29,104 bases of DNA from a virus: IMG/VR virus record IMGVR_UViG_3300025874_000059, positions 1 through 29,104 of that record, one strand, 5' to 3'. Positions 8,251 through 15,398 of this stretch are shown here, piece by piece; the first letter of the stretch is position 1; each line of letters opens with the position of its first letter. The position numbers and the translations under genes were made by a program. The notes beneath the pieces were generated by a model, which saw only the letters and a program-made list of their open reading frames with translations, did no database searches and had not been told where the DNA came from.

Positions 8251-10266
8251 TTATTGTATTTGTCTAGAACCTACAGCAAAAGCAGTACCTACATTAGTAC
8301 TATCCATTTGAACTGTTCCTTCTTTACTTAAAATTTGTTTTAATAACATGTTTGTTTCACTCATATTAGCATTTCCTCCTGCTCCACCTTGTGTATTGAT
8401 ATTTGGAGAAACGGCAATACCATCTCCTGCTGCTGTAATATCCGTTGCACCAAATCTATCTGTAATAGTAAATGGTCCTTTTCCTGGAGGTGCAACTCCA
8501 TCTGCTACTGTTGATGCTATTCCCCCAACAACAGCTCCTGCAAGTGCTATTCCTGCTAATATAGGTAGAGAGGCAACACCAAATGTCATTGCAATTGCAA
8601 CTGCTGCTGCGGCTGCTGCTGCTACTAATAAATATTTACCAAAAGATTGAACTCCTTCAGATAATTTAGTCATTGCTCTTGTTTGCATTTCTGTTAAAGA
8701 TTGCATTTCCTCATTTGCTAGAACCTCATCTGATTTTCTATCTAAATCTTCTTGGGCCTGGGTGGATAATGCTTCTTGGCTTACTAAACTATCTGCTAAT
8801 TGGTCTGCACTCATTCCTAAGGCGCCCGCTAATGCTTGTTGTTGAATAACATTCATATTTTGTAGTTCTTCTAAACTACCTGCTTCTTCAACTAATGCTC
8901 TAGCTAATGCTTCTTGATCTCCTGCTAAAGCTGCTGCCCTAGCTTTTTCAAGATTTAAATCTCTACCAATTAACAATTCTGCCTCTAATTCTTTTTGGAT
9001 AGAAGATTCAAAATCTAATAATTGTCCTGCAGACCCTGCAACAGCACTCATTTCAATACCCAAAGATTTTGCTGTGGCAACTGCTTTTGTTAAACCACCT
9101 TCAATACCCATAGCATTAACTCGGGCTAAACCTGTTATTTTATTAGCTTCATCTAAAACATCTGATAATTTTAATCTAATACCAAATTCTCTTTCAGCAT
9201 CTAAAACTCCTTTTGCTTGTTCTTTTTCTAATGCTTTAAAACTTTTACCCGCAATCATAGCTTGTTTAGCCATGTTACCTACTGCTTCTTCTGATAATCC
9301 AAGCAATGCAAGTGATTCAGCTGCTCCTTCTCTAATATCTTTATCAAAGGCAATAGCCGTTCCCCCTAAAGCTTTATTTAGGGACATTACTGCTTTTTTC
9401 TGTTCTTTTATAGTAATACCAGTAAGACCTGCTGCCTTACTAGATTCATACATTTCATTTTTAAACTCCTTAGCTTCTTTTTTAGACATGCTAAGACCAC
9501 GAGCAATTTCAGTTGTAGATTGATCTGCCTTTTTAAATTGATCAAATAAAGCACCAGCTACTTTAAATAAAGCCCCTGCTGCACCTAACCTAACTGCAGA
9601 TTTATCTATATTTTCAAATAATTTTTTACTTAAATTCCTTGCATTTTGTAAACCTGTAACTTGTTTACCTGATGCATCCGATTGTTCTTTATTTAATTTT
9701 GCTGCTTCCGCTGCTGCTTTCTTAAAATTAAACAGCTTAGCTATACCACCTGCACCTGCCTTTTGGAGTATTCCTTCAACCCCATCAGCTAATTTACCCG
9801 CTATTCCTAAACTTTCTCTTTGTTTTTTATTTTGTGCCTCAAGGTTAGCTAGTATTTTTTTATCTAACGCAAAAGTTTCTTCTAAGGCAGAAATCTCATC
9901 TATGTTAAGTTGAACCCCTTCTCTTTTAAGGAATTCTATTTTTCTAAGGGTTATTGATTGTTGTTTTTGAACTTTTTCAACTTCTTTAATAAGTTCCGCT
10001 TCTATATCATACCCTGCAGCTACCTTTTTTTGAATAGCCGCATAATTATCTAATTGTTTAGAAGTTTGGTTTATAGCAGAAGTTATATCCCTACTATATG
10101 ATTTATATAATTTTTGAGTGGCATCATCGGCACCCTTTATTTTATCAGAAATTTGGGATTGAATAGAAGCACCTAAAGAAAGTAGTTGGTTATCTAAAGC
10201 TCCAATTTCCTCAGAAAATTTCTGTATTTCATCATTAGCTTTTTTTACATCGTCTCCTAAGGCCAT
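8251..10266 (-). CDS. Tail tape measure protein
   Basis: 671 aa. Residues 1-160 are heptad-rich coiled coil (Glu/Lys/Gln/Leu). A long helical central region rich in Ala and Glu follows. A strongly hydrophobic stretch around 550-590 (YLLVAAAAAAAVAIAM, then a Gly/Ala membrane-like segment) is followed by a short Gly-rich C-terminal tail. This helical architecture with a hydrophobic segment is typical of tape measure proteins, which set tail length and may enter the host membrane. It lies directly after the gp26-like gene and the out-of-frame chaperone ORF, as chaperone genes precede the tape measure in many tailed phages. The T4 tape measure gp29 is of similar size (about 590 aa). No peptidase or lysozyme motif is seen here; lysozyme is on the 1198-aa hub protein instead. 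Confidence 0.8.
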   Translation of the reverse strand: MALGDDVKKANDEIQKFSEEIGALDNQLLSLGASIQSQISDKIKGADDATQKLYKSYSRDITSAINQTSKQLDNYAAIQKKVAAGYDIEAELIKEVEKVQKQQSITLRKIEFLKREGVQLNIDEISALEETFALDKKILANLEAQNKKQRESLGIAGKLADGVEGILQKAGAGGIAKLFNFKKAAAEAAKLNKEQSDASGKQVTGLQNARNLSKKLFENIDKSAVRLGAAGALFKVAGALFDQFKKADQSTTEIARGLSMSKKEAKEFKNEMYESSKAAGLTGITIKEQKKAVMSLNKALGGTAIAFDKDIREGAAESLALLGLSEEAVGNMAKQAMIAGKSFKALEKEQAKGVLDAEREFGIRLKLSDVLDEANKITGLARVNAMGIEGGLTKAVATAKSLGIEMSAVAGSAGQLLDFESSIQKELEAELLIGRDLNLEKARAAALAGDQEALARALVEEAGSLEELQNMNVIQQQALAGALGMSADQLADSLVSQEALSTQAQEDLDRKSDEVLANEEMQSLTEMQTRAMTKLSEGVQSFGKYLLVAAAAAAAVAIAMTFGVASLPILAGIALAGAVVGGIASTVADGVAPPGKGPFTITDRFGATDITAAGDGIAVSPNINTQGGAGGNANMSETNMLLKQILSKEGTVQMDSTNVGTAFAVGSRQIQ

Positions 10267-10273
10267 ATGGGTA

Positions 10274-10288
10274 TTTTGTTATAAATAT
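10274..10288 (-). promoter_or_regulatory. Promoter-like motif copy (tape measure)
   Basis: The coding-strand sequence is ATATTTATAACAAAA, ending 7 bp before the tape-measure ATG at 10266. It has the C variant at the y position of the consensus ATATkTATAAyAAAA. Confidence 0.55.
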
Positions 10289-10302
10289 TAAAAGAAGGGA
10301 TT

Positions 10303-10587
10303 TTACTTATAACTAGTTTTATTTTGAAACTTAGGTTGATTTACTTGACCCTTAGTATTAACTAAAGAATCTTTGTCTTTAGATTTATTTGCTTTTTCAT
10401 TTTGGGACTTATTGTACTCATTTATTTCATGGAAAGTAAATTTACGTAACCAAATAGGCATATTATATATCGTAAACCAATCATAGCCTCCATTTCCATG
10501 GAAGACTATGTTATGTATTTGGGTAAATAAATTTTTTCTGTATATTGGGCTATTTTCCAAAGTCAGGCCAAAAAAATCCAACCCCAA
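10303..10587 (-). CDS. Tail assembly chaperone-like ORF, probably a frameshift extension
   Basis: A 94-codon frame overlapping the end of the gp26-like gene by 38 bp. The only start at its 5' end is TTG (10587); the first internal ATG is in YNMPIWL near residue 43. The segment GGYDWFTIYNMPIWLRKFTFHEINEYN resembles small tail-chaperone proteins of other tailed phages, in which a '(M)P.(W/Y)LR.F' core is followed by a charged tail. Its frame is +1 relative to the upstream gene, and the overlap contains GGA TTT TTT TGG (a T7 run) where a P-site Phe-tRNA could slip forward by one base. Position just before the tape measure matches the lambda G/GT arrangement. Either TTG initiation or a programmed frameshift fits; I favour the frameshift. 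Confidence 0.6.
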   Translation of the reverse strand: MGLDFFGLTLENSPIYRKNLFTQIHNIVFHGNGGYDWFTIYNMPIWLRKFTFHEINEYNKSQNEKANKSKDKDSLVNTKGQVNQPKFQNKTSYK

Positions 10588-11284
10588 TTGGAATTGTTTT
10601 TGTTGTTTCGCTACTTGAGGGAAAAAAAGTTAAATCTACATCTGGTGACATTGATTTAATGTATTCTCTAAGCGCACGAGCATCTCGTGCTAGCAGATAT
10701 TTATCTACAAATTCTCGAATATCTTTTTTATCTGTTTTTCCTTCAACTGAAAGTATTGTGTGTTTTAATCTTGTAGTAAGAGTAGGGTCCGATTCTTTAT
10801 TTATTTTCTTTAAACCATCCAGTTCACGTTGAATTTTTGTTTCATCCCCGTGATTTAATAACTTAAAAACAATTTCATTCCCAGAATGTGGGAATGTAAA
10901 GTTAAATTCATTTTTACCTGATTTAAACAAATCTTCATCTATAGTTGTATTTTCAATATCTGTTAAATCTACAGTTTCTTCTATCCCATCAAATGCAAAA
11001 GTGTAATCTTTACCATATCCTAAGATACGGGCCGCAATCATAATGGCGTTTTTATCCCCAATTAATAAATCATTATAATCTATTTTAGAAACAATTAATG
11101 ATTGAAATAATTTATCTAATACTGTTCCTTTTTGAATGTAAGAAGCATTGGTAAGAATGTCTTCTTCTTTAGCTGTCATATATTTAATTTCAATTTTTCC
11201 ATCAGCTAATGGTGAATCCTTTGAATATAAATACCCTTTAGAAGGTAAGTCTACTATTTCTGTTGCTAGTTTAAAATCTGCCAT
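10550..11284 (-). CDS. T4 gp26-like baseplate/tail assembly protein
   Basis: 244 aa. The N-terminal region (IVDLPSKGYLYSKDSPLADGKIEIKYMTAKEEDILTN, about residues 10-47, then KGTVLDKLFQSLIV) matches the pattern of the T4 baseplate-protein family that includes gp26, where 'LPS.G..Y' and 'MTA.EEDILT' are hallmarks. T4 gp26 is about 208 aa and takes part in baseplate hub assembly. Proteins of this type immediately before the tape measure can also act as tail assembly chaperones, and the overlapping +1 ORF here strengthens that idea. A core-only variant of the promoter-like motif lies at 11316-11325. The stop codon falls inside the overlap that holds the possible slippery run. Confidence 0.75.
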   Translation of the reverse strand: MADFKLATEIVDLPSKGYLYSKDSPLADGKIEIKYMTAKEEDILTNASYIQKGTVLDKLFQSLIVSKIDYNDLLIGDKNAIMIAARILGYGKDYTFAFDGIEETVDLTDIENTTIDEDLFKSGKNEFNFTFPHSGNEIVFKLLNHGDETKIQRELDGLKKINKESDPTLTTRLKHTILSVEGKTDKKDIREFVDKYLLARDARALREYIKSMSPDVDLTFFPSSSETTKTIPIGVGFFWPDFGK

Positions 11285-11315
11285 AATCTTTATTTAATAA
11301 TAACGTTTGTTCATA

Positions 11316-11325
11316 TTATACATAT
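11316..11325 (-). promoter_or_regulatory. Promoter-like motif core (gp26-like gene)
   Basis: The coding strand reads ATATGTATAA followed by TATGAA. Only the 10-base core matches the recurrent motif; the AAAA tail is not conserved. It lies 31 bp before the ATG at 11284. Confidence 0.4.
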
Positions 11326-11361
11326 GAATATAATATATTTTTAATGCACTTCCACATAATT

Positions 11362-12114
11362 TTAAAAGAAAAGTTTATTAGTTTTTGTTTCAGGATCATA
11401 ATAATAATGCCCTTGAAATGTTATTCTTGAATCTCCTTCTTTTAATTCAAATCCCCCAATTCTATGAGATAATTTTGCTTCCCATATATGTAAACTACCT
11501 AATTGATATTCTTCTGTAGCAGGAACACCAGAATTTGTATTAATAATAATAGAATTAGCTGGGCCACTTCCATGGGTACTAAAAGATGATGATTTGGTAG
11601 GACCAGTTTCATATTCTAAATAAGGGGTAGTACCTTTAGATTCTATAAGGATAACAAATGAATATATTTTGTTAATATCAAGATTAGGATAATAATCTAC
11701 AATACTAACATCAGTATGATATTTAAACTCATTAAAAGGTTGAGGGTGGGAAGCATATACATGAAACCCAGGTATAGTAAGATCAGGTTCTAATTCAGAT
11801 TCTATGGATGTAATTTCTGTAATTTTATTTATGGTTTTTGTATATAACCAATAAAATTTTTCTAATAGTGCAAATTGGGTTCCTAAGGTTATATCTTCCT
11901 TATGTCCCTCTAATCTATATAACGGATCACCTAAAAGATATTCTGCTTTGTATTGGTCCTTTAAAACTTCTATAATGGGGGTGTCTTTATAAGGTAATAA
12001 ACCTGAATTCCTATATTGGGAGGAATGTTTCCAATATTGTTTTAAATCATAAACTCCATCTTTAATTAAATTAATTTCAGATAAAGATAAAAAGTTTGGA
12101 TAGTTTTGAACCAT
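11362..12114 (-). CDS. 2-oxoglutarate/Fe(II)-dependent dioxygenase
   Basis: 250 aa. The double-stranded β-helix signature is present: HxD at 133-135 (KYHTDVS), a distal His at 217 (KLSHRIG) and Arg at 230 (SRITFQGH). This is the expected 2-His-1-carboxylate iron triad plus the 2OG-binding Arg 13 residues after the distal His. The family hydroxylates proteins, nucleic acids or small molecules; the substrate here is unknown. The gene lies between the tube gene and the gp26-like gene, inside the tail block, suggesting that it either modifies virion proteins or is a moron. It begins 15 bp after a strong intrinsic terminator and has no copy of the promoter-like motif, so its expression probably depends on readthrough or an unrecognised promoter. 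Confidence 0.8.
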   Translation of the reverse strand: MVQNYPNFLSLSEINLIKDGVYDLKQYWKHSSQYRNSGLLPYKDTPIIEVLKDQYKAEYLLGDPLYRLEGHKEDITLGTQFALLEKFYWLYTKTINKITEITSIESELEPDLTIPGFHVYASHPQPFNEFKYHTDVSIVDYYPNLDINKIYSFVILIESKGTTPYLEYETGPTKSSSFSTHGSGPANSIIINTNSGVPATEEYQLGSLHIWEAKLSHRIGGFELKEGDSRITFQGHYYYDPETKTNKLFF

Positions 12115-12128
12115 ATAACTAAGATAAG

Positions 12129-12151
12129 AAAAAGCCTGGCCGAAGCCAAGC
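12129..12151 (-). terminator. Intrinsic terminator after the tail tube gene
   Basis: On the minus strand, GCTTGGC-TTCG-GCCAGGC forms a 7-bp stem (one G-U pair) with a UUCG tetraloop, followed at once by TTTTT. It lies 30 bp after the gp19 stop. The opposite strand lacks an equally good T run. Confidence 0.85.
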
Positions 12152-12181
12152 TATTTTCTAAATCAGGGGTGGGTAAAATTT

Positions 12182-12670
12182 TTAGAAGTTTAAGATACAA
12201 TAATCTGGTTGTACTGTAATGCTTATGTTCTGAGCAGTATCTACAGTATCCCAATTATAATCTCCAAATGATGTGCTTGTAATAAATGCACCTTTTATAA
12301 TCCATTCAGATACAATATCTCCTACAGGTCCTAGTACGTTAAAAGTAAGATCTTTTTTATAGAAATCACTATACCCATCACGACCAGTAACTGATTCGTG
12401 GTGTAAACGTACCCATTCCATAGTTGCTTGTGCTCCCGATGGTGTAATTGGGTCAAATAATGTTAAAGAAATTGGATCCCAAGTGGATTTTCCTTTTACA
12501 TATCTTGATACATTAATATGATTTAATTCAACTGTACCTTGTGATAAGGTTACAGCCCCTACTTCTTTTACTAAATAAGCAGGAATACCGTCAATATACA
12601 TGACGAATCTGTTTGCTTGTTTTGGCTCAAAAGCGGTGAAAAATATTTCGTTTGGATCTAATACTGCCAT
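12182..12670 (-). CDS. 19: Tail tube protein gp19
   Basis: 162 aa, nearly the same length as T4 gp19 (163 aa). The N-terminal segment FEPKQANRFVMYIDGIPAYLV is the family's 'P...NRF...I.G....L' entry into the tube β-barrel. The central part, WDPISLTLFDPITPSGAQATMEWVRLHHE, is characteristic of tube proteins. The C-terminus (GAFITSTSFGDYNWDT...ISITVQPDYCIL) matches the usual last strands. Its position directly downstream of the sheath gene is the T4 order 18-19. A full promoter-like motif precedes it and a strong terminator follows, so it can be made as its own transcript, consistent with a highly abundant structural protein. Confidence 0.93.
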   Translation of the reverse strand: MAVLDPNEIFFTAFEPKQANRFVMYIDGIPAYLVKEVGAVTLSQGTVELNHINVSRYVKGKSTWDPISLTLFDPITPSGAQATMEWVRLHHESVTGRDGYSDFYKKDLTFNVLGPVGDIVSEWIIKGAFITSTSFGDYNWDTVDTAQNISITVQPDYCILNF

Positions 12671-12682
12671 TTTATTTTTTTA

Positions 12683-12697
12683 TTTTATTATAAATAT
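12683..12697 (-). promoter_or_regulatory. Promoter-like motif copy (tail tube)
   Basis: The coding-strand sequence is ATATTTATAATAAAA, ending 12 bp before the gp19 ATG at 12670. Confidence 0.55.
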
Positions 12698-12712
12698 TTA
12701 TCTTTTTAATTC

Positions 12713-15064
12713 TTACGCTGGAAATGTTGCTCCAGTTGGTAGTACATTGAAATCTAGGATTACAAATTCTGCTGTTTTTGTTGGTTGTAAGAAAATCTGA
12801 CCTACTAACTCATTTCTATCTATTGTAGATGCCGTGTTATTAGTATCATCCATTACTACTTTAAAAGCATATAATCCTTGTCTTTGTTGTACTCCTTCTA
12901 AATATGGGTTAACTACACTTAAGAAGTTATTTCTTGTAGCAATTGTATTTTGTTCAAATACTAAACCATCAGCTACTCCAGATATAAATCCTTTAAGGGA
13001 AATTAATAGTCTACGTACATTTACTCTATCTAAAGCACTAGCACGTTTTTGTAATGTTTTTTGACCAAATACAACTACTCCTGATTGTGGGAAAGTTGCT
13101 AATGGGTTAACGTTTGCTTCATATAAAGTATCTCTATTAGTTGCAGATAATTTTCTTTCAGCTCTAACTACTTGACCTAAAGCTCCTCTAGTTAATCCAG
13201 CAGGTGCAAACCATGGTTCACTTGAAGCGTCTGTAAATACATACACTCCAGGAATTACAGTTGAAGCTGGTGAATAAACTAATTCACCTGTTTGTGGATC
13301 GATCATTTGAACCCATGGCCAATAAGTTGCAGCATAACTGTTATCAAATGCAGAAGCTGCTTGTGAAACTGATGCTATTGAACTACCATATTTTACTAAA
13401 TCTAGTACTGCGATTGCATCGCCTCTTTGGATTGTATTTGATAATAAAGATGTTGTTTGAGTTGCGTGAGTTGCGTTAAGTAACCCAGGAGCACTAATAA
13501 CATTATATTGGTATTCATCTATATTTCCTAATAAAGCAATCGCGTTATCATAATTACTACCAGTTAACCCTTGTGTATCAAATGCAGCACCATCTCCTAT
13601 GTTTCCATAAAAGTTAGCAACACGTCCCGAGGTGGCAGTTGTTATATTTTCTCCACTAGCTCCATTAAATGAACCAGAAGATACTGCTGGTAAAGAACCT
13701 GTAAATTGAGCTTTTGCTTGACCATTATTATCGAAATAATTTGGTGTTTTTAAATTTACTGATTTTACTCTTACATATCTTGATAAATTAGCATAAGATC
13801 CTGATTCTTGAATAAAGTAATCTGATCCTTCATTAACTAAATTTTTATTAATGTCACCAATTTGTGCTGATATATAATTTGGTTGATATGGGTCTAGTGA
13901 TAAGTTATTATATTGTTCTAATACTACTTGTTGGTTTGTATTATCATTACCTCTACGAATAATTAAACTAAATGTTCCTGAAGCTGTATTTACTGAAGGA
14001 ATTGACCAACGAACATTTTCTGCTGATCCTGTTGATAAAGCACCACCTGTTAATTCGGTTGTACCTGTATTCATTACTGCTCCTTCTGAAATTGTTTCTA
14101 ATTCAAAAGGTGTAACATCATCTGATAAATTAGCAGCAACTAAAGTTACTGTAAAAGTTCCGGCAGTTAAATCTGCTGCTGTTACTGTAAGTACTACATC
14201 TGTACCTGCTACTCCTCCTAAAGCTGTTTGTATATCGGCTGCAGACCAAGTAAATGTATCATTTACTTTAACTCCTTCTCCAGCTGATGTAGCTGCAATT
14301 GCTGTTAAATTTGAAGCACCTGCTCCACCTGCAAACGTTAAAGACCAAGCTTGACCAGTTGCAGTTGTACTTGTTGTTGATGAAGGGTTAATTGTAGTTG
14401 TTCCTGCATCATAAGTATCTGTTGCTGCAAATCCAGTTGATCCTAATAAACTAGTTGTTACAATTGGTGAACCACCATTATCGTTTGTTGAAAAAGTTAA
14501 TGTATCTCCTAAATTGTACCCTGTACCCGCTGTTGAAGCTGTTATTGCTACTGGTGCGCCAGCAGATGTATCTAATTTAAATGTTGCTCCTGTTCCACTT
14601 CCATTTGTTGTAAATGTAGCACTTGTATAAGTTACTGCACCCGAACCTGTAAAATCTGAACCAGCATCAACACCTGCAGCAAATAAAGCTGCGGCATTAG
14701 TAGCTATATCAGCACCTGTACCTGTTTTTAATTCTGAACCATCTACGGTGTTAATAAATGAACTTGTAGCAGAAGTAAAGGTTTCTGGAGTTACTCTAGT
14801 AACTAGTAAACTTGTTCCACCACTTTGAAAATAGTTATTCGCTGCTAATGAAGTCAAATATGAATAAGCAATGGATGCACTTTGTACTGTAGTACCAAAA
14901 ATTGCTGTATATTCACTAAAAGAGGTAACCAATGTAGGTACTTCAACAGGTCCTAAAGCAGCTGGTCCTATAATAGCAGCACCAATTTCTGCGGGTTGTT
15001 GAGTAATAAATGATTGGTCGTTTTCTCTAGCTAATACACCTGGAGATAATAATGTTTCTGCCAT
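12713..15064 (-). CDS. 18: Contractile tail sheath protein gp18
   Basis: 783 aa. The N-terminus (LLSPGVLARENDQSFI...AAIIGPAALGPVEVPTLVTSFSEYTAIFG) is the classical sheath start, with 'SPGV...E.D', 'GPA..GP...PTLVTS..EY...FG'. The C-terminal ~220 residues (from the VFTDASSEPWFAPAGLTRG region through FGQKTLQKRASALDRVNVRRLLISLK to the end) form the conserved core that mediates sheath-sheath and sheath-tube contacts. T4 gp18 is 659 aa; the extra length here is mainly a Gly/Thr/Ala/Ser-rich stretch at about residues 110-330, which looks like surface-exposed β or Ig-like insertions. The gene is followed directly by the tube gene, and a promoter-like motif (T-to-G variant) stands 24 bp upstream of the start. 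Confidence 0.93.
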   Translation of the reverse strand: MAETLLSPGVLARENDQSFITQQPAEIGAAIIGPAALGPVEVPTLVTSFSEYTAIFGTTVQSASIAYSYLTSLAANNYFQSGGTSLLVTRVTPETFTSATSSFINTVDGSELKTGTGADIATNAAALFAAGVDAGSDFTGSGAVTYTSATFTTNGSGTGATFKLDTSAGAPVAITASTAGTGYNLGDTLTFSTNDNGGSPIVTTSLLGSTGFAATDTYDAGTTTINPSSTTSTTATGQAWSLTFAGGAGASNLTAIAATSAGEGVKVNDTFTWSAADIQTALGGVAGTDVVLTVTAADLTAGTFTVTLVAANLSDDVTPFELETISEGAVMNTGTTELTGGALSTGSAENVRWSIPSVNTASGTFSLIIRRGNDNTNQQVVLEQYNNLSLDPYQPNYISAQIGDINKNLVNEGSDYFIQESGSYANLSRYVRVKSVNLKTPNYFDNNGQAKAQFTGSLPAVSSGSFNGASGENITTATSGRVANFYGNIGDGAAFDTQGLTGSNYDNAIALLGNIDEYQYNVISAPGLLNATHATQTTSLLSNTIQRGDAIAVLDLVKYGSSIASVSQAASAFDNSYAATYWPWVQMIDPQTGELVYSPASTVIPGVYVFTDASSEPWFAPAGLTRGALGQVVRAERKLSATNRDTLYEANVNPLATFPQSGVVVFGQKTLQKRASALDRVNVRRLLISLKGFISGVADGLVFEQNTIATRNNFLSVVNPYLEGVQQRQGLYAFKVVMDDTNNTASTIDRNELVGQIFLQPTKTAEFVILDFNVLPTGATFPA

Positions 15065-15088
15065 CTTTATATGTTATTTTTAATATTG

Positions 15089-15103
15089 TTTTATTATACA
15101 TAT
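15089..15103 (-). promoter_or_regulatory. Promoter-like motif copy (tail sheath)
   Basis: The coding-strand sequence is ATATGTATAATAAAA, ending 24 bp before the sheath ATG at 15064. It carries the G variant at the k position. Confidence 0.55.
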
Positions 15104-15122
15104 TAAAGACTTTCTCAAAGAA

Positions 15123-15374
15123 CTATTTTAGTTTAATAAATTCTCCTTTTTCTAGGTCAATATTACCTTCTCCATACTTTTCTTGTAATTCTTTACCTGT
15201 TTTTTCTTGGTCTTGGAGGAGTGATTGATATTGGTTTTGGAGATTTTTTTTATCCTTTTCTAAAAATACTTTCCTTAATTCAATTTGGCCTAGGGAAAAA
15301 GTAATTTCGTTTTCTGATCTTTGGAAATCTTTTAATTTTTGTAACTCTTCTTGTAATAACTTTGTTGTACTCAT
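15123..15374 (-). CDS. Small coiled-coil protein of unknown function
   Basis: 83 aa, highly charged and almost entirely helical by inspection. Heptad-like Leu/Ile/Phe spacing runs from about residue 5 to 68 (LLQEELQKLKDF...LGQIELRKVFLEKDKKNLQNQYQSLLQDQ), so a coiled coil, perhaps prefoldin-like, is likely. I do not recognise a family. It lies between the glycosyltransferase cassette and the sheath gene and has its own copy of the promoter-like motif only 6 bp upstream of the ATG. It is thus probably expressed with the tail genes. A small assembly chaperone or scaffold for sheath or tail completion is possible but unproven. Confidence 0.65.
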   Translation of the reverse strand: MSTTKLLQEELQKLKDFQRSENEITFSLGQIELRKVFLEKDKKNLQNQYQSLLQDQEKTGKELQEKYGEGNIDLEKGEFIKLK

Positions 15375-15380
15375 TTTTTA

Positions 15381-15396
15381 TTTTGTTTATAAATAT
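15381..15396 (-). promoter_or_regulatory. Promoter-like motif copy (coiled-coil gene), with a second core nearby
   Basis: The coding-strand sequence is ATATTTATAAACAAAA (one base longer than the others), ending 6 bp before the ATG at 15374. A second copy of the core (ATATTTATAATA) lies at 15410-15421, inside the last codons of the upstream glycosyltransferase gene, making a tandem pair. Confidence 0.5.
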
Positions 15397-15398
15397 TA

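Noticed and set aside
8348-8650. Plus-strand open frame of ~100 codons (also 9074-9523 and 7291-7674)
   Set aside because: Antisense to strongly supported structural genes, with low-complexity translation (Ala/Pro/Ser-rich) caused by the codon bias of the real gene.
10545-10832. Plus-strand frame antisense to the gp26-like gene
   Set aside because: A shadow of the real gene; no leader or family resemblance.
12066-12254. Short minus-strand frame across the gp19 terminator
   Set aside because: It spans the hairpin and overlaps the ends of two well-supported genes; no sensible protein features.
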